Assembly: GCF_000715075.1 (NCBI RefSeq)
Contig: NC_134095.1
Location: forward strand, 52,070,806 to 52,134,805
Length of the DNA: 64,000 nt
Source: Nicotiana tabacum
Taxonomy: Eukaryota; Streptophyta; Magnoliopsida; Solanales; Solanaceae
Direction of reading: 5' to 3'
The notes beneath the pieces are model-generated. The model did no database searches, was not told where the DNA came from, and saw nothing but the letters and a program-made list of their open reading frames with translations. Below, one piece after another: positions 21,699-34,341 of the stretch. Numbering within the stretch: position 1 is the stretch's first letter; every line of letters starts with the position of its first letter. Made by a program: the position numbers and the translations under genes.

Positions 21699-22829
21699 AA
21701 GGTTCTAGGACTGAATAGGTTAAAGAAGCACACATTGTGGCATAATTCCCAAATCGGCGGATTCCTATTCTACTCCCGATCTATTATCTCTTAATTCACT
21801 TTCCTATTTCTCGCTCCTACAAGCAGAAGCTAGAATTGGAAAAAATATATAACCCAAAAATTCCTTCTAAACAGCAATAGATGGAAGAAATCTGAGTCAC
21901 CAACTCTACGATAACTACCTCCTTCAAATTGATCTAAAGTGAAAAGATAGAAACATAAAATAGTTGCAACACAAAGATCATATCAACATAAAGACAAGAA
22001 GAAGCCAAAATGAAAGTACTTCAGGTTAGAACCAATACTTATACTCTAAATTAAGTAGTGAGAAGGAATAACATGAGCTTCTTATCTTGTAAGTAAAATT
22101 TTCAATTTAAATGTGAGTTTATGAACTCATTATATGAATTAGAGATAAAAAAAAAAAATTAACCATAATGCGCTTCTCTATGAAATAGTTCAACAAATTT
22201 AGAGGCTATGGTTGTCTCCAACTTATTACAATCAATTATTTGTTATTAAATAATATTTAATTTTTATAAGCACAGTAAAAATGAAATGACTGCACAAAAA
22301 GAATTTGCTTCGAGGTTATGGAAAACATTACTTAATTATTTTTTTTTTATATCTGTCTATGGGAGACGAGTTACTTTTGTTATATTTGAAGTTTATAAAT
22401 GACTCTAGATTTTATGATTTTGCGACTAATATGTTTGAGATTTTCAGCTCCTATAATTCTCATTTTTAATATCTTTTGTTGTTTCCATCCATCCTTGACT
22501 CTAAATCAATTATATGTATCAAATATAAAATTTGTTGTAGGGAAGAGTCCTGTCTCATGAATTTAGACAAAGTAGACTTCATTTTGACCTTTCTACTATT
22601 AATTAATAAAAATTACTACTCAAATTTTTAAAAATGAAGGGAGGTACTCAAATTACTATTACGTTTCATCACTAATTAAGAACTTCAAGCTTTAAGAACT
22701 ATGATATTTAATTAAGAAACGGAGAAATTCCGCCAAGAGTGGGGGACATGTCGTTCAATTTTTTGTTCAAATTATGTACAAATAGATTGATCTAATCCCC
22801 CATTTGTTAACAGACATTAGTTAAACGAT
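21699..22829. other. AT-rich stretch without recognisable gene
   Basis: I see no domain, LTR or terminal repeat pair. The final part would be the promoter region of the mTERF pseudogene. Confidence 0.5.
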
Positions 22830-22847
22830 AATGCTCAGCAGAGACAA

Positions 22848-23921
22848 ATGTTTGGAGACCTCCTTTCCTTTTACTGTTTCAGGTCACAATTTCTCTACTC
22901 TTCTACCTCAACTCTTTTCTTTGTAAATTACCTGGTTGATTCTCTAGGGTTCTCCAAAGAAGAAGCAACCTCTACACATTCCAAGTTATCTTCACGGAAA
23001 ACCACCAGAGATCCCGATTTAGTCCTCAATTTCTTGAAACAAACCGGTTTTGACAACTCCCAGATCAAAACGATGGTCTCTAGAGCACCCAAATTGCTAT
23101 TCTCTGATGTTTTTAAAACCCAAATTCCAGTGCCTTGTGGACCTCGGGCTATCCGGGTCAGACCTGGTTAATGTAATTGCTAAAAATACAAAAATTATGG
23201 TAATAAGTTTAGATACTCATATGAGACCTACCATTGATTGTCTTAGGAGAACTTTGGCCACTACGAAAATGTAGTTACGGCTATAAAGAGAAGTCCTCGG
23301 TTGCTTTCTTTTGGTGCCCATCATATTATGGATACTAATGTATTGTTGTTGTAAAACTGTGGTATTTCTGATTCGAGAATTAAAAAATTTGTGCTTCAAA
23401 ATCCTTCTCGTGTTACACAAAATCCTGATCGTGTTAAGTATTTCTTGCATAGAGTGGAGAAGGATTTTCGAGTCCCACTTGGCTCCCCTAGTTTTCTTTA
23501 TGCATTTCATGTTTTATCTGCGCAAAAAAAGTCTACATTGGATAGGAAGATTGGAATGTTCAAGAGTTTTGGATGGTCTGATGATGAAATACTCGAGTTA
23601 TTCAGGAAGCTACCGCTTTGTATTGCTCTCTCAGAGGTTAGAATTGAGAAAGCATTGAATCTTTACATGAAGGAGCTCAGTTTTGAACCTGCTTACTTGG
23701 CTTCTCGTCCTGCATTTTTGGCCTATAGTCTGGAGAAAAGGGTGATACCTCGGATGGAAGTCTTGAAAATTTTGGACGAAAAGAAGCTTGAGAGGAGAAA
23801 GGTGAATCTCTATTATGTAATGACCATAACAGAGTCAAAGTTCATAGAGTATTTTGTGCTGCCCTACAAGGATCAGATACCTGATCTGTATGAATCGCAC
23901 AAAAAAACTGCGGCTCCTTAG
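22848..23921 (+). pseudogene. mTERF-family pseudogene
   Basis: mTERF proteins are helical-repeat nucleic-acid-binding proteins of mitochondria and plastids. Three reading frames together cover a full plant mTERF: the N-terminal part (YLVDSLGFSKEEATSTHSKL, then RDPDLVLNFLKQTGFDNSQI), the middle (LGLSGSDLVNVIAKNTKI) and the C-terminal part ending VLPYKDQIPDLYESHKK, a signature shared with the two longer copies here. Lesions: a one-base insertion near 23117-23120, a one-base loss near 23262 and an in-frame TAA at 23352-23354. The last frame (from 23391) is open for 176 codons. The low number of lesions suggests fairly recent death. Alternative reading: sequencing errors, but three lesions make that less likely. 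Confidence 0.88.
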
Positions 23922-24470
23922 TAGATTTGGTTTACTTTTGGCACTAAGGGTGCTGAGATCTTTCTAAAATTATCAGTTGTAGTTCAATATTTTTTTTGCT
24001 TTTCCTTTTTCAGTTTGTATTCTAAAAAACACAGTCGGTGTTGCCAAAATTCATTCATGGAATTGGAGCATAGCTTACTGAAAGACCTTCCTCATATTTA
24101 CAAGTTTCAACTGCTCTTAGCTATATGCAAATTCAACCTTGCCATTTGAAGCTTTTCGGATTCAACAGATCTTGATAACTGATTCCCTTTGGCAGTTACC
24201 ACCAAGTTTGTTCCAGAAGACATTGGCATTGGTTATTTATATGATATTAAGGGTCTGATTTTCTCTCTGATGGATGACAAAAGGATGTATGATTTCCCAT
24301 TGGGAAGTTCTTCTATCTTGTCTGAGTTTGATCCTATAACATTTTGCGCGAGTTGTTTACTAATCTATCCATTTTAAAGGAACTGGATTGCAGGTTAGCT
24401 TCATAAGCCTTACCTTTACCATTGATTAACATGTAAAGAACTTTTATTGTATCTTACTGAAACTTTAATG
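23922..24470. other. Downstream region of the mTERF pseudogene, no gene recognised
   Basis: A 62-codon frame at 24189-24377 (VPEDIGIGYLYDIKGLIFSL) has no match I recognise. It may be chance or a captured exon. Confidence 0.4.
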
Positions 24471-24645
24471 AACGGAGCTTGGCGCAATGGTAAAAGTTGT
24501 CGGCTTATGACCAGGAGTTATGGGTTTAAGTTGCGGAAACCGCCTGTCAAAAATGCAAGGAAAGGTTGTGTACATAAGACCCAATGTGGTCTGCTCCTTT
24601 TCCGGATCTTGCGCATGGCGGTAGCTTAGTGCACCGAGCTACCTT
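24471..24645 (+). mobile_element. tRNA-derived SINE (tobacco TS-like)
   Basis: The head GGAGCTTGGCGCAATGGTAA carries an RNA polymerase III A box (TGGCGCAATGG) and GGGTTTAAGTT is a degraded B box about 50 bp later. The body (GGAAACCGCCTG, then AAATGCAAGGAAAGG and the ACATAAGACCCAATGTGGTC phrase) is the pattern I know from Solanaceae SINEs. It is not a working tRNA gene: the cloverleaf is not closed. Confidence 0.8.
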
Positions 24646-25195
24646 TACCTTAGAGTTTTAGTCTTTGTCTTATCTATAATGTTAAGTTAACCATTCTTTT
24701 TCATGTCATACTTTCTAGTCCTTGAAATGATTTTTTGAATAGTAGTGTCAGGACAAGCTTACACGAACTTAGACTATTTCTTTAGGTACTAGTTACCGGA
24801 TAGCAAATGGAAGAAATTACCTAGCATTTTTGCTCTCTCATTCTTTCCTTTTTCTTTTTGTGTTTTTCTTGATATCTATCGTATTTTAGTAATTGGAATT
24901 TGCAATTTCACTTCCTAAAGCAAAGTGCACTTCTTTGGGTTTTCTGGTTTTGGTGTAAGGACACTTCAAGGAAACCACCATATTGGTTTCTATCTGAGAT
25001 TAAAGTTTGTAAAAGTGTAGGTTCATAGTATCCGCGGAGTAGGGATATATTACATACAAGGTGTTCAATTTTCTTCAGTTGACATTTGTAAACCTTGTGC
25101 TTCATGGTTTTGTTAAACACCACAATCATGATACAAATTAATTTGTCAAGCATTTGACAAAAATTAAAGTTATTGTATCCTCATTTAAGACACAA
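24646..25195. other. Intergenic stretch, nothing recognised
   Basis: AT-rich, no credible frame, no terminal repeats found. Confidence 0.5.
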
Positions 25196-25691
25196 CTAGT
25201 GGTCGTACCCGCGTGATGCGCGATAAATATTAAAAAAGTTTTAATTAAATTAAATTATGATCGGGCTTGTTTGATCCTATTAGTAATTTGAATTGGTACT
25301 TTTTTATTTTTTTAATTTCGTTTTTTATTTTAAAATTATTTTAAAACTCCAACTCGAAAGTTGAAACTACTCCCCGGTTTGAATGGGTAGTTTTTCTTCT
25401 TTTTATCTTTTTTTTTTTAAAAAAATAATTTTAAAACTCCAACTTGAAACTACTCCCTCGCAATTTGAAAGGGTATTTATTTTTATATATATTTATATTT
25501 TCATTTTTTTATTACAACTAATTATAAGATATCTATATTTACTACTGCAACTAATTGATTTTTTATTATTTTTATTTTTTATAGATATTTAAATTCAAAA
25601 ATAATAACTAATTATGCCATGTACACTTTTTTGTAGGCTATCACTTGGATTATGGAGAGAGTTTTGTCCTCTCCTTTTAATAATATATAGA
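25196..25691 (-). mobile_element. Short non-autonomous Helitron (496 bp), both ends visible
   Basis: On the minus strand it begins A|TCTATATATTATTAAAAGG (25691) and ends with a CGCG-CATCA-CGCG hairpin followed by GGTACGACCA and CTAG|T (25196). Insertion between A and T and the CTAG end with a nearby hairpin are Helitron hallmarks. There is no coding sequence. The 5' end region (GGAGAGGACAAAACTCTC) recurs in the 37.3-37.9 kb cluster. Confidence 0.7.
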
Positions 25692-26559
25692 TAAATATAG
25701 ATATAGATTATTTTTTATATATATTTATATTTTCGCTTTTTTACTATAACTAATTATCTATATTATATTAAAATCATGAACCCCTAAACTAAAAAGTTAA
25801 ATTATCAAAATAACCTCTTAAAATTTAAATACTCTATTTATTTAAAAAAATCAATTAAATACTAATAATTATATTTAAATAGAAAGAAGGAGAAAATTAT
25901 TCTGAAGGGTTGTGCCTCTTAGAATGTTTAAATTAGTAATGAATAAAGCTGGCCTGCACAAATAGCTACCTTTTCGTATGTTGTATCTATATAAATATAT
26001 AAAGTTGGGAATTGGCCAGCTGATGTGGCATTTTTATATGGCCAACTTTCATATTTATCTTTTTTTTAGATTTTTGAGATTTTTTCCTAATTTTAATACA
26101 AAAAATTTATTTACTATCTAGAACTAATAACGAAACTGATGAGGCTTATGAATGAGGAGATTTCAGTTATGGAATATACAAAAGTGTAATTACTACTTTC
26201 TTTCAGCTATGGAATACAAAAAAGAGAGAAATTAAGGCAATGTCCTTGAGCAGAATTCATATTTTTCTTTTCTTAGAATTTTTTGACTTTTTGCCACTAT
26301 TTTTTTAATTAAGTGCCGTTTAAAAATGGAATCAAACAACGGTTACGTAGGAACAGTCACAACCTTTAAAGAAATATTCCATGAATTGATTTCCTTCTTT
26401 AAATAATATCATCAAAGAGAGAATGACAACATAATTGTAACATCCATCGACTCCACACACCCATTTACTTAATTCTTTAACCTCTCCACCCGATCACCTC
26501 TCTGAATATGCTATTTAACTACAACCCCATGCAATCCCCTATTCCCCCCCCTTTTTCAA
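25692..26559. other. AT-rich stretch with a further Helitron-like 5' end
   Basis: TCTATATTATATTAAAATC near 25755 resembles the 5' start at 37845. No matching 3' end was found before the copia remnant begins. Nothing else is recognised. Confidence 0.4.
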
Positions 26560-29500
26560 GCAAACCATAACATACATCAAGTTACCAACGGCAGAAGAGT
26601 AAAGAATACGAGACATCTCCTTTTTCTCTTCATCAGTAGATGGACCCTAACTAATACTCAATTTGAAGTGTTTAGCAGGAGGAGTACTAACCACTTTTGC
26701 ATATATCATATTGAACCTCTTGAGTACCTTCTCAATGTATTGCTTTTGAGACAGAAATAACTTATTTCTATCTCTGTGTCGGTGGATTTGAATGCCCAAG
26801 ATTTTCTTTGCTGGCCCCAAGTCCTTCATCGCAAACGATTTACTCAACTACTTCTTAAGGACTGCAATTCTAGATTTATTCTTGCCAACAATAAGCATGT
26901 CGTCCACATAAAGCAATAAAATAATAAAATCATCATCAGAGAACTTCTGGAAGAATACACAGTGGTCTGAAGAAGTTTTCTTGTACCCTTGTTCTTCTAT
27001 GACAGATTCAAACTTCAAATACCATTGCCTTGGAGCTTGTTTCAATCCATACAGGCTCTTTTTCAATTTGCAGACATAATTTTCTTTTCCCTTAGTTACA
27101 AAGCCCTCAGGTTGCTCCATATAAATATCCTCATCTAAATCACTATGGAGAAAAGCAGTCTTGACATCCATCTGTTCAACCTCTAAATCTAGACTTGCAA
27201 CTAAGCCTAGAACCACACAAATAGAAGACATCTTCACAATAGGGGAGAAAATTTCATCAAAGTTAACTCCCTTCTTCTGGCCAAAACCTTTAGCAACTAA
27301 CCCTGCCTTGTATCTAGGCGCAGAGGTATGGTTATCTTGCTTTTTTCTGAATATCCATTTGTTAGATAAAGCTCTCTTACCTTTCGGCAATTTCACTAAC
27401 TCATATGTGCCATTCTCATGGAGTGACTTCATCTCATCTTCCATCGCTTCGATCCACTGATCTTTGTGAGTATCTTGCATGGCTTCATCATAATTCTCAG
27501 GTTCTCCCATGTCAGTCAAAAGTACATACTCTTCAGGAGGATAGCGCATGGATTTTTGCTTCTCCCTTGTAGATATTCTAAGAGAGGTTTCAGGAGCATT
27601 CGAAGTAGTTACCTGTGCAGGAATTGGTTGCTGATCAACCACAACTTCATCAACTGGAGCATCCATAACATCTACACCATGATGATCATTTTGATCTTGA
27701 TCACTATCTCCATCATTGTCTTGGGTTCCTTCATGTGCAATAGGTGCCTTAGCAATTGAAACTGGATCAATATCAACTAAGCTCTCATTACTCTGAGAAT
27801 CTATCTTCTCGACTTTGTCAATATCTTCAATAGTTTGGTCTTCAAAGAATGTTGCATCACGACTTCTAATAATTTTATTGTCAACTGGATCATAAAAACG
27901 ATACCCAAACTTATCTTGACCATAACCAATAAAGATGCACTGCTTAGTTTTGACATCCAGTTTCGATCTCTCATCTTTAGGAACATGCACACAAGCTTTA
28001 CACCCAAAAACTCTCAGGTGATTATAAGAAACATCTTTGGCAAACCAAACTCTGTCTGGGACATCACCATCCAAAGCAACTGCAGGAGACAAATTGATAA
28101 CATAGGCAACAGTGTTAAGTGCTTCCGCCCAAAATATATTTGGAAGTTTAGCCTCTGAAAGTAAGCATCCAACTCTCTCAACTAGAGTTCTATTCATCCT
28201 CTCTGCCAAACCATTCAATTGAGGTGTCTTGGGCGGAGTTTTGTGATGACGAATTCCTTTTTCCTTGCAATGGTTATCAAAGGGACCACAATATTCACCA
28301 TCATTGTCAGTACGAATACATTTTAATTTCTTCCCCGTCTGTCTCTCAGCTAAGGCCTGAAATTCCTTAAACACGCTAAGTGCTTGATCTTTAGATTTCA
28401 AAGGATACACCAGAGCTTACGAGAATGATCATCAATGAAGGTCATAAAGTAAAGTGCACCACCTTTTGACTTTACTTTAAAGGGACCACACAAATCAGAG
28501 TGTACTAGCTCCAATAAATCGGGCTTTCTTGAGGGAGGATGGCTATGAAAGGAAACCCTTTTCTGTTTGCCAGCTAAACAATGGATACACCTTTTCAGCT
28601 TTGCTTGTTTCACTCCAGAAAGCAAACTTTTCTTAGACAAACATGTAATCCCCCTCTCGCTCATATGACTTAGTCTTCGGTGCCACAATTCTGATAAAGT
28701 ATCACTTTCCACCAGATTTATGGAGTCATTAAGAATAGAGCCTTGTGTCACATATAATTGACCAGACTTTACTCCTCGAGCTACTACTAACGAGCCCTTA
28801 GTGAGCTACCATTGGCCATTAAAGAGGGCATTATGGTAACCTTCATCGTCTAATCTTCCTGCGGAGATCAAATTGAAAGGGAAGTCTGGAGCATGCTTGA
28901 CATCTTGAAGAACTAACATTGAACCATTATTAGTTTTCAAACAAACTATGCCAACACCAAACACCTTAACTTCACTGGCATTGCCCATCTTTAACACTCC
29001 AGAATCAACATGAGTATAAGATGAGAAAAAATCTTTTCTTGGTGTGGCATGTGAGGTAGCTCCAGAATCTACTATCCAGCTCGTCTCATGGGATACCAAA
29101 TTGATGACGTTTTCATCATAAGCAAAAAGAAGGTCATCTCGAACAATAGCAGCAACATTGTTCTCGTTATTTTCAACTTTCTTTCCTTCTCTAATGTCTT
29201 GCATTAACTTGCGGCAAAGCCTTTTGATGTGTCATTTCTTGTCACAGTGGTTGCATGTAATATTATAGTATTTGGACCTTGACTTGCTTCTACTTTTACA
29301 TCTATTCCTTGAGCCTCTTGTTCTATCTCTCCCCGGGTCTTCTGTAACCAAGATATCTGCTTGTGAGGACGAACCTTGAGATTTTCTCCTTACTTCCTCG
29401 TTCAACACACCACTCTTGGCATATTCCATGGTCACCTTACCTCCAGGAGCTGAATTTGTTAAAGAAACACGAAGAGTTTCCCAAGAGTCTGACAGAGTAT

Positions 29501-29942
29501 TAAGAAGCCAAAGTCCTTGTATCTCATCATCAAAATTAACTTCCATTCCAGATAGCTGATCAAGGACGCCCTGAAAATCATTTATGTGATCAAAGATAGG
29601 TCTGCCTTCCTTGTATTTAAAGGTCATCAATTGCTTTAGCAGAAATAATTTGTTGATCCCGATTTTTGAAGCATAAAGAGTCTCTAGCTTTTCCCACAAT
29701 GATCTCGCATGTATCTCGTTCACAATATGGTTGCGAATATTATCTTCAACCCGTTGTCATATATATCCATATACTTGTTGGTGCTCGAAATCCCAATCTT
29801 CATCGGATATACTCTCGGGTTTATGAGCTGAAAAAACGGGTAGATGCATCTTCTTCACGAACAACAAGTCTTTCATCTTGCTTCTCCAAGCATTATAATT
29901 TTTCCCATTTAAACATACTATCTTGCTCATATTCGCCTCCAT
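26560..29942 (-). pseudogene. Copia polyprotein remnant (gag to reverse transcriptase)
   Basis: From ATG 29942 the frame gives gag (VCLNGKNYNAWRSKMKDLL). A TGA near 29756 interrupts it. A zinc knuckle follows near 29230 (CNHCDKK, then a stop in place of the next residue, then HIKRLC). The protease region has the active-site motif WIVDSGATSH at about 29060-29090, and a TAG at 28805 follows. Pre-integrase and integrase come next (LWHRRLSHMSERG; TDNDGEYC; PQLNGLAERMNRTL) with one frameshift near 28400. A 520-codon frame (26848-28410) then covers the rest of integrase and most of reverse transcriptase, including the catalytic box LLYVDDMLIV; a stop at 26848 separates the final piece (MKDLGPAKKILGIQIHRH). 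Few lesions compared with the copia element at 9-13 kb, so it is younger, but it cannot make a polyprotein. Confidence 0.88.
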
Positions 29943-29969
29943 TCCGTAATACCCCGGATAAATAACCAA

Positions 29970-29982
29970 GGCTCTGATGCCA
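29970..29982 (-). promoter_or_regulatory. Primer binding site of the truncated copia element
   Basis: Minus-strand TGGCATCAGAGCC, one base from the LTR end. It is a one-base variant of the usual TGGTATCAGAGCC tRNA-Met site. Confidence 0.85.
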
Positions 29983-29983
29983 C

Positions 29984-30212
29984 TGTTATATCGAGGAAGA
30001 GGCAAACCCGAATAAAGAAGATAAAGAACACCAAATTTTAACGTGGAAAACCCTTCAAATCGAAGGTAAAAACCACGGGATCACAAAGATCCAAAAAGCT
30101 CCACTATAACAATAAGAGGGTTACAAAGTTCTCCAAATTGGCTACACAACAAGTGCCAAACACGGAGCAACAATAGCAACAAGAGCAACAACTAATCAAT
30201 TGAAGAAAGAGT
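29984..30212 (-). repeat. Inner part of the copia 5' LTR
   Basis: Plus-strand TGTTATATCGAGG to the nested insertion. Its outer continuation is 34342-34805; together about 690 bp. The last five bases AGAGT are the target site duplicated by the nested LTR. Confidence 0.8.
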
Positions 30213-30839
30213 TGTAAGCACGTGATTTTTGCCCTATATGAGAATTACTCCCAAAAAATTCAAAAAAATAAAATGATTCTTCTTGGTGTGCAATTTTGTG
30301 ATATTTTGTGATATTTTTGAATAATTTGTCTGTGCATGTTTATTTGTTAAATTAATAAAAAATACAAAATATGTCGCATTTTTGCATTTAGGATTTAATC
30401 CTAAAATTATTAGTAATTAAGTTTGTTTTACAAAAAAATGAGAATTACAAAAATAGGCATCTTTTGCATTTTTAGCATTTAATTTCCAAATATACAATTT
30501 TATGCTTAATTATTACTTAATTGTGCGTTAATTGTTATTGGGAGTTAATTTGCGCTTTTATAACTTAATTTAGTTCTTAATAATAATTCAAGTATTTTTT
30601 ATAATTTAGTTTTAGAAAAATAAAAGAAGAAAAGAGAGCAAAAATACAAAGAAAAATTGGATTGGGCCACTTCTTCAATTGTAAGCCACAGGCCCAAAAA
30701 ATTGTCCAACCTTCCCCACGACCCGGTCCATTTCAAACCGGGTCGACCCAATCCATACCCAAATACCCAACACCCCCTATCTTGCATTTCAAAAAAACAA
30801 AACAAAAGAAAAACCCTAAAGAAACTATCCGCCCCCCAC

Positions 30840-31620
30840 CTTTTCTTCTTCTTCTCCAAACTCTAAAACACACACAGCCATGGCCATGCCGCTTCTACCT
30901 TCTGCTGCATCTTCATCTTCTCCATGTCGAGCTCAAAAAGCTCGTCCATGGCTGCCCTCTTCTTTGTCAAGTTCCAGCAGCGACGTGAACGACCACTATC
31001 GCCATTGTTTCATCGAAGCCAAACCCCATCGCTGCCTGCTTCATCGAGCTTGAGCTCGACGCGCCGCTGCTGCATCCTCCAGTTCCTCCGTGCTGCTGCA
31101 GCTGCTTCTGCTTTCTTCTTCCTCCACCTTCACGCTCAAACGACCCCTCAGAACTGCTTCGTCTTCTTCTTCATGCTGCTGCTACAGCTTCGCCATGGCT
31201 GCCCCACCCCGTCACCACCTGCTGCTGCCTGCTAGCTGCTGCTGCTGCTGCCACTGCTTCGTTATCTTCTCCAACTCCTCCGGGCTGCTGCTGCTGCTCA
31301 CGTTTCTGCTTTTGCTCCCCGCTGCTTTTGCTTTCTCCTTCATCTTCTTCGTTTCGCCGAGCTCGAGTTGAGTGGTCGAGATCCCGAGCTCTAACCATGG
31401 ACGTGGGGCTTCGCTTCACTTGTCTCCATCCAAATGACCAGCTGCTACTGCTTCTTCTTCACTGACCTGTTTGTTGCTGCTTCACATTTGCTTCATCGCT
31501 GCTTCAGTTACTTCTTAGATTCGTCTTCGTCGTCGCTTGTTCGAGTTTTGGTTGGGGTCGTCAAAAGAGTCCATACGAGTTCGTTGTTGGTCTGTCATTG
31601 TTCGTCATTTCGATCCGGTT
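30840..31620 (+). repeat. CTG/CTT-rich stretch inside the solo LTR
   Basis: Runs of GCTGCTGCT, CTTCTTCTTC and CTTCATCG create several long overlapping Leu/Ser/Ala-rich frames on plus (for instance 30924-31235 and 31090-31371). A typical 5'-UTR-like lead (TCTTCTTCTTCTCCAAACTC) precedes an ATG at 30880. I do not treat these frames as genes because all frames are open through the biased composition. Confidence 0.5.
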
Positions 31621-32249
31621 AGTAGATTGTTTTTAAGTTTCATTTTGTCCATATTGTTGTTTGATATTTTTCTGATCCAAAATCGATAAATGATTCAATT
31701 CTTGTTTTGTTTGTTCATCGTTGAAATAATTTTTTAGTTTGTTCATATGTTTTGTTGATTTAATTTTCAGATTCAAATGGAACTTTGATTAATTAGTTTT
31801 TCAGTTTATTTTATGTGCTTTTATTTTGTATTTTGTAGAAGAAATTGTTAGTTTAATTTTAATATTGTTAGATTTAGTTTAAATCATTTGAATCCTACAT
31901 TTTTATATAATATGGATCTAATGCATGTTTATTCTTTGTTTGAAGTTCATCCAGTAATTTAATGTGAGTTTATGTTTTGGTTTTTGATTTATTGATTTAG
32001 TTTGAATCATGTATTGTGTTGTTAATATTGTTGTTTCCTTGCTCATCAATTTTTGGTCTAAATTAACCAGGATTGGTTCCCAATATGGTTAATTTATGCA
32101 CATTAATTTGATGTTGTTCAATTTGTGTTCATGTGATTTGTTGTTGAATTGGTTCAGAAATTGTGTTCATGTGATTTGTTGTTTGAATTTGTATAAAAAT
32201 TGGTCATATTGGCTATATTTTGGTTGCGTTTGATTAATTGATTTGTTAT

Positions 32250-32500
32250 AGCTGATGGGGGTAGTTTGGTAAATTGCAGTACGTTCAGGGGTAAGATGGT
32301 AATTGCAATAAGGTCGGAGGGGTAGTTTGGTAATTAAACATTTTTTGTAATTCTTCATGTTAAGCATGGGGGACAAAATGTAATGGGGTGTGGGTGATAT
32401 AATTGTTTATGTTAGGCATGAGGGACAAGATGTAGTGGAGGGGAATATGGTAATTGTTTATGGTAGGCATGGGGGACAAGATATAATGGGTTGGATTGAT
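32250..32500 (+). repeat. Minisatellite around GGTAGGCATGGGGGACAAGA
   Basis: TTAGGCATGAGGGACAAGAT-like units recur near 32360, 32414 and 32463, interleaved with GGTAGTTTGGTAATT units. Part of the solo LTR. Confidence 0.6.
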
Positions 32501-34341
32501 ATATTTGTTTAATGTAATGAGGGATGAGTGGGAAGATAGTGGGTTTGGTAGGAGAAAGTGGTGGTTTTATTAATTGATTTAAGTGTTTGGGATGAGAAAT
32601 AAATAGAGAGACTTGAATCAGCAGACAGGGGAATACGGGAGAAGAAAATTTGAAGAGAGAGGAAATTCCGAAAAATACTAAGACTTTAGAAAATAAAAAG
32701 AAAAACATTCTGGAAATTCAAAAGAAGAATAGTATACACCTGATATACAATCCAAATATTCTGATATACAGATTCAGAAATTAAGGGTTAAACACTAATT
32801 AGTCTTTCAAAAATCTGAAAAGATTCCCTTTGCTTCTGTCCGTTGATTGTTGTTGGTGTTTCTGGATTTTTGTCTTGATTTTAAAATCTGCCACTAAGTT
32901 TCTCGTTGCTGGTTGTTACTGGTTGTTGGGGTTGCTGTTGTTGTATGCTACTGAGTTTTTGTTGATCTCACGTTTCTTTTGCTTCCAATATCAGGTACAC
33001 AACTGACACGCTGATTATTGTAAACTGAAACAGGAAGCATGAATACGAAAATGAAGAATTGAAGTTCTAAATTTATTTTAAATTATATTCTGAATTTTAT
33101 TTGTATATATAAAATATTTAGCTTACAAAAATCAGAATCATGTAACTATTTAATATACATATATAGTGGAACATCTAACGATAGCTTAACGGATGAACTA
33201 TCTATATATATTGCCTAAAAATAAATAAATGGTGTAGTAACTCCGTCTAAGTTAAAAATCAAACGAATAGACCATTTCGGAACTTGTAAGAATATTGTTT
33301 AGTTAAATAATATTGGTTAATTCCAGCATGTAATTGGTTTAGGATTAAAATTAGATTGCTAAGTTTTTTTTTTAATTTGACATACTGAGAACATGCCTAG
33401 TATAATGTAACTAGTTAGTAATACGTGAATAAGAAGGCCCAGGTTTAGTTTTATGCCATACACGTTGGGCCTGGGCCCGCATTGGCAACGGACCGCCCTG
33501 CTTACATCATTTTCAGAATTTATGAATCATATCCGAAACTCAACTATAACAACTCAAGCATGTAAATAAATTAAGACCTTTTCTCTTTCATTTTGTAGAG
33601 ACAATTTTAATAGAAAAATGTAGGCACTTTAAGATTATCCTGTTAAAATAAATGAGATGAGCCTCGCCCAATAAAATGCACAAATTGTGGGGCCCTCGAT
33701 AAATATTTAATTAAAATTACTTAGACTTCGGGATGAGCCGTTTAGCAAAATTCCACGGCCTTACCTAGAAATAATAATACGATAATTGCTTCAGGTGCGC
33801 ATTTTAATAATTTTACCTTCTTAAATTCGGGTGCGCATTTATGTGACCCAAATCCAAATCTCAACGGAGTCGGAATGTATTAACAACCACGGGCGCATTG
33901 ATTGTGACGTGGTTCGAAATGCATTTTCACGACGTTGTAATTCCATAAAAAATAAATAATAATAAAAGCGGTTTAAATCTAATAAAAGCACACAAGTTAT
34001 AACATGTATTTAAAATCAGATATTTAGCAATTATAACAATTTAAGCGACCGTGCTAGAACCACGGGATCTGGGGGTGCCTAACACCTTCCCTCGGATCAA
34101 CAGAATTCCTTACTTAGAATTTCTGGTTCGCAGACTTCATTTGGAAAGTCGAACATTTTCCTCGAATTGGGATTCAAGATAAACCGGTGACTTGGGACAC
34201 CAAAAGCCAAACCTTTCCCAAGTGGCGACTCTGAATTAAATAAATAATCTCATTTCGAATATTGTCACTTAAATTGGAAAAAACTCCCTCACGCATTCAA
34301 CCCTTCGGGGCGGGCACGCAAAAAGGAGGTGTGACAAGAGT

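Larger units (their letters stand above)
30213..34336 (+). mobile_element. Solo LTR of an Ogre-like element (4.1 kb) with perfect target duplication AGAGT
   Basis: Begins TGTAAGCACGTGATTTTTGC and ends AAAGGAGGTGTGACA. AGAGT is present at 30208-30212 and again at 34337-34341. The last 700 bp are homologous, inverted, to the LTR at 6620-8992, and the first bases match the LTR starting at 63320. The inside holds a CT/GCT-rich stretch (30840-31620) and a 30-40 bp minisatellite (32250-32500). No internal element sequence is present, so unequal or intra-element recombination between two LTRs has removed it. The insertion is younger than the copia LTR it sits in. Confidence 0.9.

Noticed and set aside
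24471..24545. A functional tRNA gene
   Set aside because: A and B boxes are visible but the acceptor stem does not close and the body continues as a SINE.
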